Shown: positions 8,729 through 20,829, numbered from the stretch's first letter. The stretch: 64,000 nucleotides of DNA from Pleomorphomonas koreensis DSM 23070 (GCF_000425185.1 NZ_AULH01000009.1:62001-126000), one strand, 5' to 3'. The notes: generated by a model from the sequence alone, not told the origin. Made by a program: numbers and translations.

Positions 8729-10621
8729 ATGCTTGATTCAATGCGCCGCGGGGCGAATACGCTGCCTGCCAAGATCTTCCTGGGCCTTCTGACGCTGTCC
8801 TTCATCGGCTGGGGCGTCGGCTCTCGCCTCGGAGCCTCGCATTCCGACACGCTCGCCACGGTCGGCGGCACCAAGATCACGCTCGGCGAATTCCAGCGCG
8901 CCTACCAGCGGCAGTCGCAGGCGTTGTCGCGCCAGATCGGTCAGGCGCTGACGCCCGACATGGCCCGCTCCATCGGTCTGCCGCAGCAGACGCTCGGCGC
9001 GCTGATGGCCGACGCGACGGTGGCCGACATGGCCGCCGCCACCGGTCTCGGCGTCTCCGACGAGCGCCTCGCCCGCAGCATCGCCGACGATCCGCAGCTT
9101 CGCGCCCCCGGCGCCGCCACCTTCAACCGCGACTATTTCGCCCAGCTCCTCAACCAGAACGGCCTCAACGAGGCGATGTTCATCGCCCAGCGGCGCACCG
9201 AGGAACTCAGCCGGCAGATGTCGTCGGGCCTGATCGGCGGCCTCACCGTGCCGAAGACCATGGTCGCCGCCATCTATCGCTACCAGAACGAGGCGCGCGA
9301 GATCCGCTACCTGACGCTGGCCCGTGCTCAGGTCGAGCCGATCGACAAGCCGGCCGACGACGTGCTCGCCACCTGGTACAACGAACACAAGGGCGACTTC
9401 CGGGCGCCGGAATTCCGCGTCGTCGAGGCGCTGGCGCTGACGCCGGACGCCGTCGCCGATCCCTCAGCGGTCACCGACGAGGAAGTGTCGCGCGAATACG
9501 ACCGCACCAAGGATCAGTATGGCGCGCCCGAGCAGCGCCGCATCCAACAGCTGTTTTACACGACGCCCGAGGAAGCTGCCGCGGCGGCCGCCAAGCTCAA
9601 GTCCGGCGCCAGCTTCGACCAACTGATCCTAGACGCCGGCTCCAAGCCGGAGGACGTCGATCTCGGGCTTCTGGCCCGCGACAAGGTGCTCGACCCCGCC
9701 GTGGCCGACGCCGCCTTCGGCCTGGCGCTCAACGCGCCGAGCGAGCCGGTGAAGTCGTCGTTCGGCACGGTGATCCTGCGCGTCACCGAGATCCAGCCGG
9801 CCCACACCAAGACGCTGGCCGAGGTGGCGCCCGACATTCGCAAGACGATCGCCGCCAAGGCGGCCGAGCGGTCGGTGCTGGAGATGCACGACGAGGTGGA
9901 GGATGCCCTTGCCGGCGGCGCCACGCTGCAGGAGGCGGCCACCCGCTTCAGGCTGAAGCTGGTCACCGCCGAGGTGGACAGCGAGGGCAACGGTCCCGAC
10001 GGCCAGCCGGTGGCCGGCCTGCCCGACCAGGCCGATCTGCTCAAGGCGGCGTTCGCCGCCGACGAGGGCGGCGAGAACGAGCCGCTGTCGGTCAATCACG
10101 GCTTCGTCTGGTACAATATCGCCAAGGTGACGCCGGGCCGTGAGCGTACCCTCGACGAGGTGAAGGACAAGGCGGTCGTCGCCTGGACCGACGCCGAGGC
10201 GCAGGTCCGCCTCACCGCCAAGGCCGACGAGATGGTCAAGGCGCTTGAGGGCGGCACGCCGATCGACAGCCTTGCCGGCACGGCGTCGGTGGAGGTGGAG
10301 ACCGCCGCGAACGTGACGCGCCAGGCGGGCGACGCCGGCCTCGGGGCGGAGGGCGTCAACGCCGCCTTCGCCGGTCCCAAGGGGCACGTGGCGGCGATTC
10401 ACGGTCCGGACGGCACGCGCATCGTGCTGCAGGTGGCCGAGGTGACCAATCCGCCGATGCCCGAGGGCGCGGGCGACGCCGTCGACATCGCCGACAAGAT
10501 CGCCTCCGCCGTGGGGCAGGGCCTCTACGGCCAGTATCTCGGCGCGGCGCAGGAAGAGTTCGGCACCACCGTCAACCAGTCGCTGCTCAACGCGGTGATC
10601 GGTTCCGGCAATACCAACTGA
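8729..10621 (+). CDS. ppiD: PpiD-like membrane-anchored peptidyl-prolyl isomerase/chaperone
   Basis: 630 residues. An N-terminal membrane anchor (about residues 14-34, [16 protein letters not shown]) is followed by a SurA_N-like domain and a parvulin-type PPIase region (about 230-370). It assists folding of outer-membrane and secreted proteins at the periplasmic face. The parvulin core looks degenerate, as is common in PpiD. It is the first gene of a run with trpD and trpC, the standard alphaproteobacterial neighbourhood. Confidence 0.88.
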   Translation: MLDSMRRGANTLPAKIFLGLLTLSFIGWGVGSRLGASHSDTLATVGGTKITLGEFQRAYQRQSQALSRQIGQALTPDMARSIGLPQQTLGALMADATVADMAAATGLGVSDERLARSIADDPQLRAPGAATFNRDYFAQLLNQNGLNEAMFIAQRRTEELSRQMSSGLIGGLTVPKTMVAAIYRYQNEAREIRYLTLARAQVEPIDKPADDVLATWYNEHKGDFRAPEFRVVEALALTPDAVADPSAVTDEEVSREYDRTKDQYGAPEQRRIQQLFYTTPEEAAAAAAKLKSGASFDQLILDAGSKPEDVDLGLLARDKVLDPAVADAAFGLALNAPSEPVKSSFGTVILRVTEIQPAHTKTLAEVAPDIRKTIAAKAAERSVLEMHDEVEDALAGGATLQEAATRFRLKLVTAEVDSEGNGPDGQPVAGLPDQADLLKAAFAADEGGENEPLSVNHGFVWYNIAKVTPGRERTLDEVKDKAVVAWTDAEAQVRLTAKADEMVKALEGGTPIDSLAGTASVEVETAANVTRQAGDAGLGAEGVNAAFAGPKGHVAAIHGPDGTRIVLQVAEVTNPPMPEGAGDAVDIADKIASAVGQGLYGQYLGAAQEEFGTTVNQSLLNAVIGSGNTN

Positions 10622-10676
10622 CGAAGGGGTCCGGGCGCGGCGATCCGCCGGAGACGCGCGGCACGGGGTAACGACG

Positions 10677-11690
10677 ATGGCCGATTTCAAGACCCTGATC
10701 GCCAAGGTGGCCGCGGGGAGCAGCCTGAGCCGCGAGGAGGCCACGCTGGCCTTCGACATCATGATGACCGGCGAGGCGACGCCGTCGCAGATCGGCGGCT
10801 TCCTGATGGCGCTCAGGGTGCGCGGCGAGACGGTGGAGGAAATCGCCGGCGCCGTGTCGTCGATGCGCTCGCGCATGCTGCGCGTCGAGGCGCCGGTGGA
10901 GGCGGTCGACATCGTCGGCACCGGCGGCGACGCTTCCGGCAGCCTCAATATCTCCACCGCCTCGGCCTTCGTGGCGGCCGGCGCCGGCCTCGCCATCGCC
11001 AAGCACGGCAACCGGGCGCTGTCGTCGAAGTCGGGCGCCGCCGACGTGCTGATGGCGCTCGGCGTCCGCATCGACATCGGCCCGGAGGTGATCGCCGCCT
11101 GCATCCGCGAGGCCGGCATCGGCTTCATGTTCGCGCCGGTGCATCATTCGGCGATGAAGCACGTCGGCCCGAGCCGGGTGGAACTCGGCACGCGCACCAT
11201 CTTCAACATCCTCGGCCCGCTGTCCAACCCGGCCGGCGTGCGCCGCCAGCTGGTCGGTGTGTTCGCCCGCGAGTGGCTGGTGCCGGTGGCCGAGACGCTG
11301 GCCGCCCTCGGTTCGCAATCGGTCTGGGTGGTGCACGGTTCGGGTGGCCTCGACGAGATGACGCTGTCCGGCCCCACCCATGTCGCGGAGCTGAAGGACG
11401 GCCACGTCCGCGCCTTCGACGTGATGCCCGATGACGTCGGCCTACCGCATCACTCGCCGGAAGCGGTGCACGGCGGTTCGGCCGAAGACAACGCCGCGGC
11501 GCTCCGGGCACTGCTTGACGGCGCTGCTGGCGCTTATCGCGACACGGTGATGCTCAACGTTGCCGCCGCCCTGGTCATCGCCGACCGGGCGCCGACGCTG
11601 AAGGACGGCGTGACGCTCGCCGCCGATTCGATTGACAGCGGCCGCGCTCGCGCCGCGCTCGACCGTCTGGTCGCCTGCTCCAACGCCTGA
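10677..11690 (+). CDS. trpD: Anthranilate phosphoribosyltransferase
   Basis: 337 residues. Transfers the phosphoribosyl group from PRPP to anthranilate in tryptophan synthesis. Signatures: [17 protein letters not shown] (PRPP loop), [16 protein letters not shown] and [17 protein letters not shown]. Follows ppiD by 55 nt and precedes trpC by 11 nt, so it is probably operonic. No attenuator leader peptide was identified upstream. Confidence 0.97.
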   Translation: MADFKTLIAKVAAGSSLSREEATLAFDIMMTGEATPSQIGGFLMALRVRGETVEEIAGAVSSMRSRMLRVEAPVEAVDIVGTGGDASGSLNISTASAFVAAGAGLAIAKHGNRALSSKSGAADVLMALGVRIDIGPEVIAACIREAGIGFMFAPVHHSAMKHVGPSRVELGTRTIFNILGPLSNPAGVRRQLVGVFAREWLVPVAETLAALGSQSVWVVHGSGGLDEMTLSGPTHVAELKDGHVRAFDVMPDDVGLPHHSPEAVHGGSAEDNAAALRALLDGAAGAYRDTVMLNVAAALVIADRAPTLKDGVTLAADSIDSGRARAALDRLVACSNA

Positions 11691-11701
11691 GGGAGCCGCC
11701 C

Positions 11702-12496
11702 GTGGCCGACATCCTCGCCCGCATCGAAACCTACAAGCGGCAGGAGATCGCCGCTGCCGAGGCGGCCATTCCGCTTGCCGAGATCAAGGCGATGGCCGCC
11801 GACCAGCCGCCGCCGCGCGGCTTCCGCGCCGCCATCGAGAAAAAGCTCGCCGCCGGCGACTACGCGCTGATCGCCGAGATCAAGAAGGCCAGCCCGTCAA
11901 AGGGGTTGATCCGGCCGGACTTCGATCCGCCCGAACTGGCCCGCGCCTACGAGGCGGGCGGTGCGGCCTGCCTGTCGGTGCTGACCGACGCGCCGTCCTT
12001 CCAGGGCCACCCCGACTACCTCCGGGCCGCCCGCGCCGCGGCGGCGCTGCCGGCGCTCAGGAAGGACTTTTTGTTCTCGCCCTACCAGGTCCACGAGGCG
12101 CGCGCCTGGGGTGCCGATTGCATTCTGATCATCCTCGCCGCCGTCGACGACGACACGGCAAAGCGGCTGGAGGACACCGCCGTCGCGCTCGGCATGGACG
12201 TGCTGCTGGAGGTCCATGACGCCGCCGAGCTGGAACGGGCGCTGAAGCTCAAATCACCACTTCTCGGCATCAACAACCGCAATCTCCGCACCTTCGAGAC
12301 GCGGCTGGAGACCACCGAGGAACTGGCCAGGGATGTGCCTGATGACCGCATCCTGGTCGCCGAATCCGGCCTGTTCACGCCGGCCGACCTCGCCCGCCTG
12401 TCGCGGGCCGGCGCCAACACCTTCCTGATCGGCGAGAGCCTGATGCGGCAGGCCGACGTCGCCGCGGCGACGTCGGCGCTGCTCGCCAGGGGGTGA
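11702..12496 (+). CDS. trpC: Indole-3-glycerol phosphate synthase
   Basis: 264 residues, TIM-barrel enzyme closing the indole ring in tryptophan synthesis. Motifs: [14 protein letters not shown] (substrate lysine region), [24 protein letters not shown] and [12 protein letters not shown]. Start is GTG at 11702, with GAGGGAG upstream. In many relatives moaC-moeA follow trpC; here a convergent glyoxalase-like gene follows after 2 nt. Confidence 0.97.
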   Translation: MADILARIETYKRQEIAAAEAAIPLAEIKAMAADQPPPRGFRAAIEKKLAAGDYALIAEIKKASPSKGLIRPDFDPPELARAYEAGGAACLSVLTDAPSFQGHPDYLRAARAAAALPALRKDFLFSPYQVHEARAWGADCILIILAAVDDDTAKRLEDTAVALGMDVLLEVHDAAELERALKLKSPLLGINNRNLRTFETRLETTEELARDVPDDRILVAESGLFTPADLARLSRAGANTFLIGESLMRQADVAAATSALLARG

Positions 12497-12498
12497 GG

Positions 12499-12936
12499 TC
12501 AGTCGGCCAGCACCATGTGCGGCCGGCCGTTCGAGGTCTTCGACGGGCTGACGCCGGTCTCGTCGATGGTGGCAGTGACGCGCTTGCGGAAGGCCGAGAA
12601 GCTCTCGAACTCCACCACGTCCACCGGCTCGTCGAAATCGACGGTGATGGTGACGTAGCCCGGCATCGAGGTGACCGCCTTCAGCGCCAGCACCGTGCCC
12701 TCGAAGGCCTGTCCGAGATAGCTGCCCTTCACCCGGTCGCCGGGATTCCAGGCGCGGCGCGGCGGCTCGTTGCCGGCCTTGGCGTAGAGCGTGTTCCAGT
12801 CGGCAAAGCCGTGTTGGCGGGCGATCAGCTCCAGCGATTTCGAGTGGCTGACCTCGCTGCCGGCTTCGGCCAGCGATGTTCTGAGGCGACGAGCCTGGGC
12901 TTTCATCTCGTCGAGCGATGGCAGTCGGGATGACAT
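12499..12936 (-). CDS. Glyoxalase-related small protein
   Basis: 145 residues. The N-terminal half has the pattern KAQARRLRTSLAEAG...SKSLELIARQHGFADWNTLYA, which I recognise from short proteins annotated as glyoxalase-related (PF20066 type). The C-terminal half looks like a small beta-rich domain (WNPGDRVKGSYLGQAFEGTV). No enzymatic residues could be assigned. ATG preceded by GGAG at a 7-nt spacing. Convergent with trpC. Confidence 0.65.
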   Translation of the reverse strand: MSSRLPSLDEMKAQARRLRTSLAEAGSEVSHSKSLELIARQHGFADWNTLYAKAGNEPPRRAWNPGDRVKGSYLGQAFEGTVLALKAVTSMPGYVTITVDFDEPVDVVEFESFSAFRKRVTATIDETGVSPSKTSNGRPHMVLAD

Positions 12937-13122
12937 GACCGTTCTCCGTATGGCATCGGAAACGACCGTGAACAGGGTGCCCGCATTGCCGAGAGGTCTC
13001 GATGCCTTGGTACGGAAGCGATCGACGGGAACTTCACCATGGCGTCAGCCTGCGAGCGGCCGGGGTCCCTCACCCGTGGCCGGTCATCTAGGGGCGGGAA
13101 GCGGCGTTGTCAAGGCGGACGC

Positions 13123-13148
13123 AAAAAGGCCGGGCTTTCGGCCCGGCC
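13123..13148 (-). terminator. Intrinsic terminator of fabI
   Basis: On the minus strand, a GC-rich hairpin (GGCCGGGCC / GCCCGGCC, loop GAAA) is followed directly by TTTTT, about 27 nt after the fabI stop. The rest of the 12937-13174 interval shows no convincing gene. Confidence 0.8.
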
Positions 13149-13174
13149 CCGCGATGCTGGATTGCAATCCGCCG

Positions 13175-13993
13175 TCAGTCCTTGACGACCGAGATGTCCG
13201 GCGCGTCCACCGCCTTCATGCCGACCGTATGATAGCCGCTGTCGACGTGCAGCACCTCGCCGGTGACGGCGCGGCCGAGGTCGGACAGGAGGTAGAGCGA
13301 GCTGTCGCCCACCTCCTCGATGGTGACGGTGCGGCGCAGCGGCGCGTTGTATTCGTTCCACTTCAGGATGTAGCGGAAGTCGCCGATGCCGGAGGCGGCC
13401 AGCGTCTTGATCGGGCCGGCCGAGACGGCGTTGACGCGGATGTTCTGCGGCCCGAGATCGACGGCGAGATACTTGACCGACGCCTCCAGCGCCGCCTTGG
13501 CAACGCCCATGACGTTGTAGTTGGGCATCACCTTCTCGGCGCCGTAATAGGTCAGCGTCAGCATAGAGCCGCCGTCGGCCATCAGCTTCTCGGCACGGCG
13601 GGCGACGGCCGTGAAGGAATAGACCGAGATCAGCATGGTCTTCTGGAAGTTGGCTTCGGTGGTGTCGACGTAGCGGCCGGTCAGCTCGTCCTTGTCGGAA
13701 AAGCCGATGGCGTGCACCAGGAAGTCGATCTTGCCCCACTTCTCGGCGAGCGTCGCGAACACGGCGTCGATGGTATCGGCCTCGGCCACGTCGCAATGGC
13801 CGACCACCAGCCCGTCGAGTTCGGCGGCCAGCGGCTCGACGCGCTTTCTGAGCGCGTCGCCCTGATAGGTCAGGGCGATTTCGGCGCCGGCGGCGTGCAG
13901 CGACTTGGCAATTCCCCAGGCGATGGAACGGTTATTGGCCAGCCCCATGATCAGGCCACGCTTGCCCGCCATCAGCCCAACAGCACCTGCCAT
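13175..13993 (-). CDS. fabI: Enoyl-[acyl-carrier-protein] reductase (NADH)
   Basis: 272 residues. Catalyses the last reduction of the fatty-acid elongation cycle. Shows the FabI nucleotide motif GLANNRSIAWGIAKSL, the catalytic region YYGAEKVMPNYNVMGVAKAAL (Tyr and Lys of the YxxxxxxK pattern) and RVNAVSAGPIKTLAASGI. ATG at 13991-13993 chosen because it gives MAGAVGLMAGKRGLIMG. Monocistronic, with a terminator behind it. Confidence 0.97.
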   Translation of the reverse strand: MAGAVGLMAGKRGLIMGLANNRSIAWGIAKSLHAAGAEIALTYQGDALRKRVEPLAAELDGLVVGHCDVAEADTIDAVFATLAEKWGKIDFLVHAIGFSDKDELTGRYVDTTEANFQKTMLISVYSFTAVARRAEKLMADGGSMLTLTYYGAEKVMPNYNVMGVAKAALEASVKYLAVDLGPQNIRVNAVSAGPIKTLAASGIGDFRYILKWNEYNAPLRRTVTIEEVGDSSLYLLSDLGRAVTGEVLHVDSGYHTVGMKAVDAPDISVVKD

Positions 13994-14154
13994 TTTATAA
14001 CCCCGCCTAATCAAATCCGGATGTCGTGCTCGTATGACACAAGGATTGTGACAATAGCAAGTCGCGGGGCGGCGCCGCCGGTACGCCCGCCGTGACCGCG
14101 GTTCCCCGTTGCCGGCTCTCGACGGCGGCCGGCCGCGGCGATACGTTCCACCGC

Positions 14155-15565
<1,411 letters not shown>

Positions 15566-15582
<17 letters not shown>

Positions 15583-16243
15583 ACATCAGCCAGCGGCCGT
15601 CGGCGGCGATCTCCAGCCGGTAGAACTCGTAGGAGCCGACCGCCCGCATCTCGTCGAAGTCGCCGGCGGTCAGCACGCGATAGGCCTCGATCAACTGGCG
15701 GCGGTCGAGCGCATCGGGCGGCAGTTCGGCGAAATAGGGCCAGACATAGCGGGCCTGCGGCGTGCCCTCGTTCTTCACCACCCAGCCGGCGTCGAGCACG
15801 TCGAGCAGGATGGCCAGTATCTCGAGGCCGGCGTCATCGCCCGAGGCTGCCTTCAGGACGTCGACCGGATCGCCTTCGCCGGTGGACGAGAAGGTGGGCG
15901 GCGGGCTGGACAGGCCGATCACCCGCCGCATCTCGGCCTCGTCGCCCGAGCGGGCGGCGGCGACGATCCTGTCGCGCATGGCGGCGACGGCCGACGGCAG
16001 CGTCGAGAGATCGTAATGCACCTCGGGAAGAGGCGCGGCCGGTTGCTCGGGCGGCTGGTCGGGCAGAGCGGTGCCGAAGCCACCCTCGTTGACGGGAATG
16101 CTGAAGCCGAAGCCACTGCTGCCCGATGGTCGTCCGGCGTCCACCGGCGATTGCGTTCCAAAGGCGAGGGCGGGCGGCACGGCGCACGACAGGCCCGCCG
16201 CGATCGCCGCGGCGAACAGAAGCGCTCCGATCGACATCCGCAT
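15566..16243 (-). CDS. Secreted hypothetical protein
   Basis: 225 residues with a clear Sec signal peptide (residues 1-28, cleavage after PPALA). A proline-rich linker is followed by a folded-looking domain containing RDRIVAAARSGDEAEMRRVIG, YVWPYFAELPPDALDRRQLIEAY and a C-terminal DGRWLMFMSGE. I do not recognise a named function. GGGGGAAG precedes the ATG. Similar proteins occur as conserved unknowns in Hyphomicrobiales, but this is a recollection rather than a search result. Confidence 0.7.
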
Positions 16244-16277
16244 GTCTTCCCCCGGCCCCGCGCGGCGGACCGAGCCG

Positions 16278-16328
16278 CCTTGCTGCCCCCGCCTTGCTGC
16301 CCCCGCCTTACTGCCCCCGCCTTACTGC
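16278..16328. repeat. 14-bp tandem repeat, about 3.6 copies
   Basis: Unit CCTTGCTGCCCCCG at 16278-16291 and 16292-16305, then CCTTACTGCCCCCG at 16306-16319 and a partial copy to 16328. On the minus strand the last copy encodes the final glutamine and stop codon of the upstream gene, so the array is a duplicated 3' end, lying between two hypothetical genes. Confidence 0.85.
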
Positions 16329-16600
16329 AAGGTGCGCAGCAGCGTGTAGCCGCCCGACGAGATCTTCTCGGGCAATTCGGAGACGAGGCGGGCGACGCTC
16401 TCTTCGCCGAAGCATTCGACGAGCGTGGTCAAGGCGGCGAACAGCGCGGCATGGGCGACCGCGTCGACGGGAATGCCGTCGTCGTCGGCATCGTCGAAGG
16501 CGCGCTCCATGTGAGTCATGGCCCGATGCTTGAAGTTGTCACCCACCGCAGCCTCGACAGGCTCCAGCAGTTCGTCCCGCATATCCGACATCGGCCCCAT
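16322..16600 (-). CDS. Small hypothetical protein
   Basis: About 92 residues from the ATG at 16600 (or 89 from the next ATG at 16591; AGGGG lies just upstream). Acidic and helical: MSDMRDELLEPVEAAVGDN then FDDADDDGIPVDAVAHAAL and LVSELPEKISSGGYTLLRTLQ. No recognised domain. Its stop codon lies within the 14-bp tandem repeat. Confidence 0.6.
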   Translation of the reverse strand: MGPMSDMRDELLEPVEAAVGDNFKHRAMTHMERAFDDADDDGIPVDAVAHAALFAALTTLVECFGEESVARLVSELPEKISSGGYTLLRTLQ

Positions 16601-16750
16601 CCGTCCCCTCGGGAATCGACGGGCACCCGAGGCGCCGCCGATCCACATCATCGACGGCGGCCACACTACCATCATCGGACCAAGACGCAACGCCATCCGT
16701 TAAAGACCGTTAACGAGTTTGAACAAACGCGGTTAACGGGCCGGTAACCG

Positions 16751-17149
16751 TCAGCGGGAGGGCGTGGCGGCCGAATCTCCGGCCCGGCCGAAGCGCTGGA
16801 CGATGCGATCGGAGAGTTGCGCACCCTCGGCGAAATAGCGCTGGAGCACGGCGCGCGCCGCCGGCGTGCAGCGCCGATGGGCGATGGCGAAGGTGCGCTG
16901 GCCGCGGTTGAAGGCCTCGACATAGGGGCGGCGGGCCGGTCCGTCGAGGCCTTGGGCGTCGATCAGGGCGGCCATCTTGCCGCGCCATTCGGCGGCGGCC
17001 GGGCCGCCGCACAGGCTGTCGAGATAGGCGGCCGCGCCGAGCACTTCCGAAAGGCGCGTGAGGTCGGCCTGATAGGGCGGCGGCGCATCGGCGGCAAGAA
17101 GCGGCGTCGCCGCCGACAGCGCCGCGAGCACGGCCAGAATCTTCAGCAC
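16751..17149 (-). CDS. TIGR02301-like secreted protein
   Basis: 132 residues. Signal peptide (residues 1-20, LAVLAALSAATPLLAADA). The mature part has RLSEVLGAAAYLDSLCG, EAFNRGQRTFAIAHRRCTPAA and QRYFAEGAQLSDRIV, which matches my memory of the TIGR02301 family, small secreted Rhizobiales proteins of unknown function often next to a Nudix gene, as here. Two cysteines may form a disulfide. Confidence 0.7.
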   Translation of the reverse strand: MLKILAVLAALSAATPLLAADAPPPYQADLTRLSEVLGAAAYLDSLCGGPAAAEWRGKMAALIDAQGLDGPARRPYVEAFNRGQRTFAIAHRRCTPAARAVLQRYFAEGAQLSDRIVQRFGRAGDSAATPSR

Positions 17150-17224
17150 GTATGCCCCCTTTCGGTCGCCGCTGCCGATGGCCGCATTCTGGACCGTCCG
17201 TACGGCCGGAGCAAGGATGGCGCC

Positions 17225-17653
17225 TCAGCCGACAGTTGCCCGCGTACGGGCGATGAAGTCGGCCAGCCCCGGCGTGACCGGGAAATCGGCGATCTGTTCC
17301 GGCCGGATGAAGCGGGCGGAGACGGCGTCCGAGGCGGCTACGGGCTCGGCGCCGGCCGCCGCCGTTGCCGCGAAGACGATCAACACGTAATGGCGCACCG
17401 TGGCGCCGTCGTCTCCGGCCAGAATCACCTCGTGCACCAGCGGCGCGCCGGCGATCGCGATTTCGAGCCCGGTCTCCTCCATCACCTCGCGGCGGGCGGC
17501 GGCGTCCAGGGATTCGCCCCATTCGAGATGGCCGCCGGGAAAGCTCCACACCCGTCCGAACGGGTCGCCGGAACGCTCGACGATCAGCACCTCGTCGCCG
17601 CGCCAGACGCCGACGCTGACGCCGATGCGGGGTCGGGGATCGGGGGAGGGCAC
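17225..17653 (-). CDS. Nudix hydrolase
   Basis: 142 residues. Complete Nudix box: GGHLEWGESLDAAARREVMEETGLEI, matching GX5EX7REUXEEXGU, so it should hydrolyse a nucleoside-diphosphate-linked substrate with Mg2+. MutT-like size; substrate unknown. Four nt separate it from the upstream gene at 17658, so co-transcription is likely. Confidence 0.9.
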   Translation of the reverse strand: MPSPDPRPRIGVSVGVWRGDEVLIVERSGDPFGRVWSFPGGHLEWGESLDAAARREVMEETGLEIAIAGAPLVHEVILAGDDGATVRHYVLIVFAATAAAGAEPVAASDAVSARFIRPEQIADFPVTPGLADFIARTRATVG

Positions 17654-17657
17654 GGCG

Positions 17658-18152
17658 TCAGCCGAACAGCGCGTCGACGGCCGACTGGGCGTCGCCGGTG
17701 TCCTCGGTGACCATAGTCCTCACCGGCGCGCCGTTGATCAGGCCCATGGCATGGGCGAGCAGCGGCTTGAGGCGCATTTCCGAGAGGTCGGTCAACTGCT
17801 CGATGGGCAGCGTGTCCATCGGCGCGTCGATGATCATCCGTTGCAGGTCGGCCATGGTGGCGTCGAGCCGGGCGACGGTGTCGTCGAACACCCGCCGCCG
17901 TTCCGGGTCCGAGACCTCGTAGGCGGCGATGGCGAGGTCGCGTTCCTTGAAGTGCGACCGGCGGAAATGCTCGACGTAGGAGCGCGGCTGCCAGGCGACG
18001 ACGTCGGGCGCGCAGTCCGGCATCATTGGCAGCATGTCGATCAGCATCACCACTTCGTTGAAATGGTTGAGGTAATCGGTGGCGAGGCCGGTGTCGGGGT
18101 GGATGTTGGCGGCAACGAGGCGGTCCGGAGAGAAACGGGTCTCCGGTCTCAC
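17658..18152 (-). CDS. Conserved hypothetical protein
   Basis: 164 residues from a GTG at 18152, chosen because GGAGG lies 6 nt upstream; an ATG at 18242 is in frame but lacks this. Helical protein with DYLNHFNEVVMLIDMLPMMPD, YVEHFRRSHFKERDLAIAAYE and LTDLSEMRLKPLLAHAMGLING. No catalytic motif recognised. Grouped with the Nudix and TIGR02301-like genes. Confidence 0.7.
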   Translation of the reverse strand: MRPETRFSPDRLVAANIHPDTGLATDYLNHFNEVVMLIDMLPMMPDCAPDVVAWQPRSYVEHFRRSHFKERDLAIAAYEVSDPERRRVFDDTVARLDATMADLQRMIIDAPMDTLPIEQLTDLSEMRLKPLLAHAMGLINGAPVRTMVTEDTGDAQSAVDALFG

Positions 18153-18324
18153 GAGTTCCTCCGTGCCCGCCGTGGCCCCCAATTCGTCCCCCGCGCCGAA
18201 AAAATGCGTTGGTGGGAAACATACAGCGGTCAAGGTTGCCAAATAGCTTACGCCGGCATTTGTTTCCCCATGGGCAAAACGGCTAAGACTGTCGTTCCCG
18301 CAGGTTGCTCGGAGTCGATATCGG

Positions 18325-19095
18325 ATGTGCGGCCGCTTTGTGCTGGTTCCCTCGCTGAGGGCGATGCAGAACCTGTTCGGATACCGCGTGGATCCGGAGT
18401 ATCCGGCGCGTCTTCTCGACGCCGGCCACCGCTACAACATCGCGCCGACCCAGCCGATCGCCGTGATCGATGCCGGGCTCGACGGCGTCAGGCACGTCCG
18501 TCTGGTGCGCTGGGGCCTGATTCCTTCATGGGCCAAGGAGGCGAAGACGCAGTCGCTGCTGTTCAACGCCCGCGCCGAGACGGCGGCCGACAAGCCGTCC
18601 TTCCGCAACGCCATGCGCCACCGCCGCTCGCTCGTTCCCGCCTCCGGCTTCTACGAGTGGCGGAAGATGGGCGCCTCCAGGATGCCCTATTACATCCGCC
18701 CGCGCGATGGCTCGCTGATGGCCTTCGCCGGCCTCTCGGAAACCTGGCTCGGCGCCGAGGGCAGCGAGATCGACAGCGGCGCCATCATGACCACCTCGGC
18801 CAACCGGCTGATGGCTTCGCTGCACGACCGCATGCCGGTGATCCTCGATCCGAAAGACTGGGACGAATGGCTCGACTGCGGCAGCCGCCGGCCGCAGGAC
18901 GTCGCTCACCTGCTGCGGCCCGCCCCCGACGATCTCCTGGAGGCGATCCCGGTCAGCGAGCGCGTCAACAGCGTCGGGAGCGACGGCGAGGAGCTGATCG
19001 CCCCGCTGGCCGAGCCGCTGGTCGCCGACGCCGCGCCGAATGAAACGAAGCCGGACCCTGACGACGAACCGCCGGCCCAGGGCAGCCTGTTCTGA
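18325..19095 (+). CDS. SOS response-associated peptidase (SRAP/YedK/HMCES family)
   Basis: 256 residues. SRAP proteins crosslink through Cys2 to abasic sites in single-stranded DNA and protect them. The start MCGRFVL exposes the required cysteine after methionine removal. Other conserved positions: RYNIAPTQ (Asn), ASGFYEW (Glu) and LHDRMPVIL (His). Divergent from the group at 18152. No LexA box was clearly seen upstream. Confidence 0.93.
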   Translation: MCGRFVLVPSLRAMQNLFGYRVDPEYPARLLDAGHRYNIAPTQPIAVIDAGLDGVRHVRLVRWGLIPSWAKEAKTQSLLFNARAETAADKPSFRNAMRHRRSLVPASGFYEWRKMGASRMPYYIRPRDGSLMAFAGLSETWLGAEGSEIDSGAIMTTSANRLMASLHDRMPVILDPKDWDEWLDCGSRRPQDVAHLLRPAPDDLLEAIPVSERVNSVGSDGEELIAPLAEPLVADAAPNETKPDPDDEPPAQGSLF

Positions 19096-19099
19096 GGGA

Positions 19100-19768
19100 T
19101 CAGGCCGCCGAGAACAGCCGCGCCGTCTCGTCGACGGCGTCGGATGCAATCTCGACGCTCTCGCCGACCACCTTCGCCTTGCCCTCGGCGATCAGCCTGA
19201 GGGCGAGGGGATAGAGGCGGTGCTCGGCGGTCAGCACGCGGGCGGCGAGGCTGTCCGGCGTGTCGCCGGCCACCACCGGCACGGCCGCCTGGGCGACGAT
19301 CGGCCCGACGTCCATCTCCGGCCGCACGAAATGCACCGTGCAGCCGGTCAGCTTGACGCCGTCGGCGAGCGCCCGCTCGTGAGTGTGGAGGCCGCGATAG
19401 GCCGGCAGCAGCGACGGATGGATGTTGATCAGCCGGTCGTGCCAGCGCTCGATGAAGGCCGGCGAGACGATGCGCATGAAGCCGGCGAGGCAGACGAAGT
19501 CGACGCCGCGGGCGATGAGGGCGTCGGTCACCGCCGCCTCGAATTCCGCCTTGGAGGCATGCGCCTTGTGGTCGACGGTGACGGCCGGAATGCCGCGTTC
19601 ACGGGCAAAATCGAGGCCGCCGGCATCGGGCCGGTTGGAGAGCACGCAGCGGATTTCGGCCGGAAAGGCCGGATCCCGCGCCGCCTCGACCAGCGCCGCC
19701 ATGTTGGAGCCACGCCCGGAAATCAGAATGCCGACCTGAAGCTTGCCCATGCCGCTCATCGCCCTCAA
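19100..19768 (-). CDS. purN: Phosphoribosylglycinamide formyltransferase
   Basis: 222 residues. Transfers formyl from 10-formyl-THF to GAR in purine synthesis. Motifs: [46 protein letters not shown] (catalytic Asn and His) and [13 protein letters not shown] (catalytic Asp). The start overlaps the end of purM by 4 nt, indicating translational coupling. Confidence 0.97.
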   Translation of the reverse strand: MRAMSGMGKLQVGILISGRGSNMAALVEAARDPAFPAEIRCVLSNRPDAGGLDFARERGIPAVTVDHKAHASKAEFEAAVTDALIARGVDFVCLAGFMRIVSPAFIERWHDRLINIHPSLLPAYRGLHTHERALADGVKLTGCTVHFVRPEMDVGPIVAQAAVPVVAGDTPDSLAARVLTAEHRLYPLALRLIAEGKAKVVGESVEIASDAVDETARLFSAA

Positions 19769-20829
19769 ATCGCCAGCTCGCCCTCGAACAGCGTGCGCGG
19801 CCCCTCGGGATCGGCGACCATCTCGCCGAAGCGGACGACGCTTTCGCCGGCTGCCGTCAGCGCGGCGGCGACGCGCTCGGCGTCGTCCGGCGCCACCACG
19901 GCGATCATGCCGATGCCGCAGTTGAAGGTGCGCACCAGCTCGGCCTGATCGAGGCCGCCGACCTCGGCCAGCCAGCCGAACACCTTGGGCACCGCGACGG
20001 CCGAAAGGTCGATGCGGGCCGAGACGCCAGCCGGCAGCACGCGCGGGATGTTGTCGACGAAGCCGCCGCCGGTGATATGGGCGAGCGCCTTGATGGCGCC
20101 GGTCTCGCGCTGGGCGGCGAGCACGGACTTGACGTAGATGCGGGTCGGCACGGTCAGCGCCGCGCCGAGCGTTTCGCCGGCCGAGAACGGCGACGGATCA
20201 GCGTAGGAAAGGCCCGACCGTTCGACGATCTTGCGGACCAGCGAGAAGCCGTTGGAATGGACGCCCGACGAGGCGATGCCGAGGATGACGTCGCCCGCCT
20301 GGACCGTGTCGCGCGGCAGCACGCCGTCGCGCTCCACGGCGCCGACCGCGAAGCCGGCCAGATCGTAGTCGCCGTCCTTGTACATGCCGGGCATCTCGGC
20401 CGTCTCGCCGCCGATCAGCGCGCAGCCGGCCGTCTTGCAGCCCTCGGCGATGCCGGCCACCACCTCGGCGGCGGTGTCGACGGACAGGCGGCCGGTGGCG
20501 AAATAGTCGAGGAAGAACAAGGGTTCGGCACCCTGGACGACGAGGTCGTTGACGCTCATCGCCACGAGGTCGATGCCGACGAAGCCGTGGATGCCCGCCT
20601 CGATGGCGACCGCCAGCTTGGTGCCGACGCCGTCGTTGGCGGCCACCAGCACGGGATCGCGGAACTTGCAGGCGGCGAGGTCGAACAGGCCGCCGAAGCC
20701 GCCGATCTCGGCGTCGGCGCCCACCCGCCGCGTCGCCTTGACCAGCGGCTTGATGCGGTCGACGAGGGCGTTGCCGGCGTCGATGTCGACGCCCGCGTCG
20801 CGATAGGTGAGCCCGTTCCTGCCGTTCAT
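19765..20829 (-). CDS. purM: Phosphoribosylformylglycinamidine cyclo-ligase
   Basis: 354 residues. ATP-dependent ring closure forming AIR in purine synthesis. Motifs: [41 protein letters not shown] and [18 protein letters not shown] at 20827-20829 chosen because it gives the usual N-terminus [14 protein letters not shown]. First gene of the purMN pair and divergent from the pgsA-like gene. Confidence 0.97.
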   Translation of the reverse strand: MNGRNGLTYRDAGVDIDAGNALVDRIKPLVKATRRVGADAEIGGFGGLFDLAACKFRDPVLVAANDGVGTKLAVAIEAGIHGFVGIDLVAMSVNDLVVQGAEPLFFLDYFATGRLSVDTAAEVVAGIAEGCKTAGCALIGGETAEMPGMYKDGDYDLAGFAVGAVERDGVLPRDTVQAGDVILGIASSGVHSNGFSLVRKIVERSGLSYADPSPFSAGETLGAALTVPTRIYVKSVLAAQRETGAIKALAHITGGGFVDNIPRVLPAGVSARIDLSAVAVPKVFGWLAEVGGLDQAELVRTFNCGIGMIAVVAPDDAERVAAALTAAGESVVRFGEMVADPEGPRTLFEGELAI

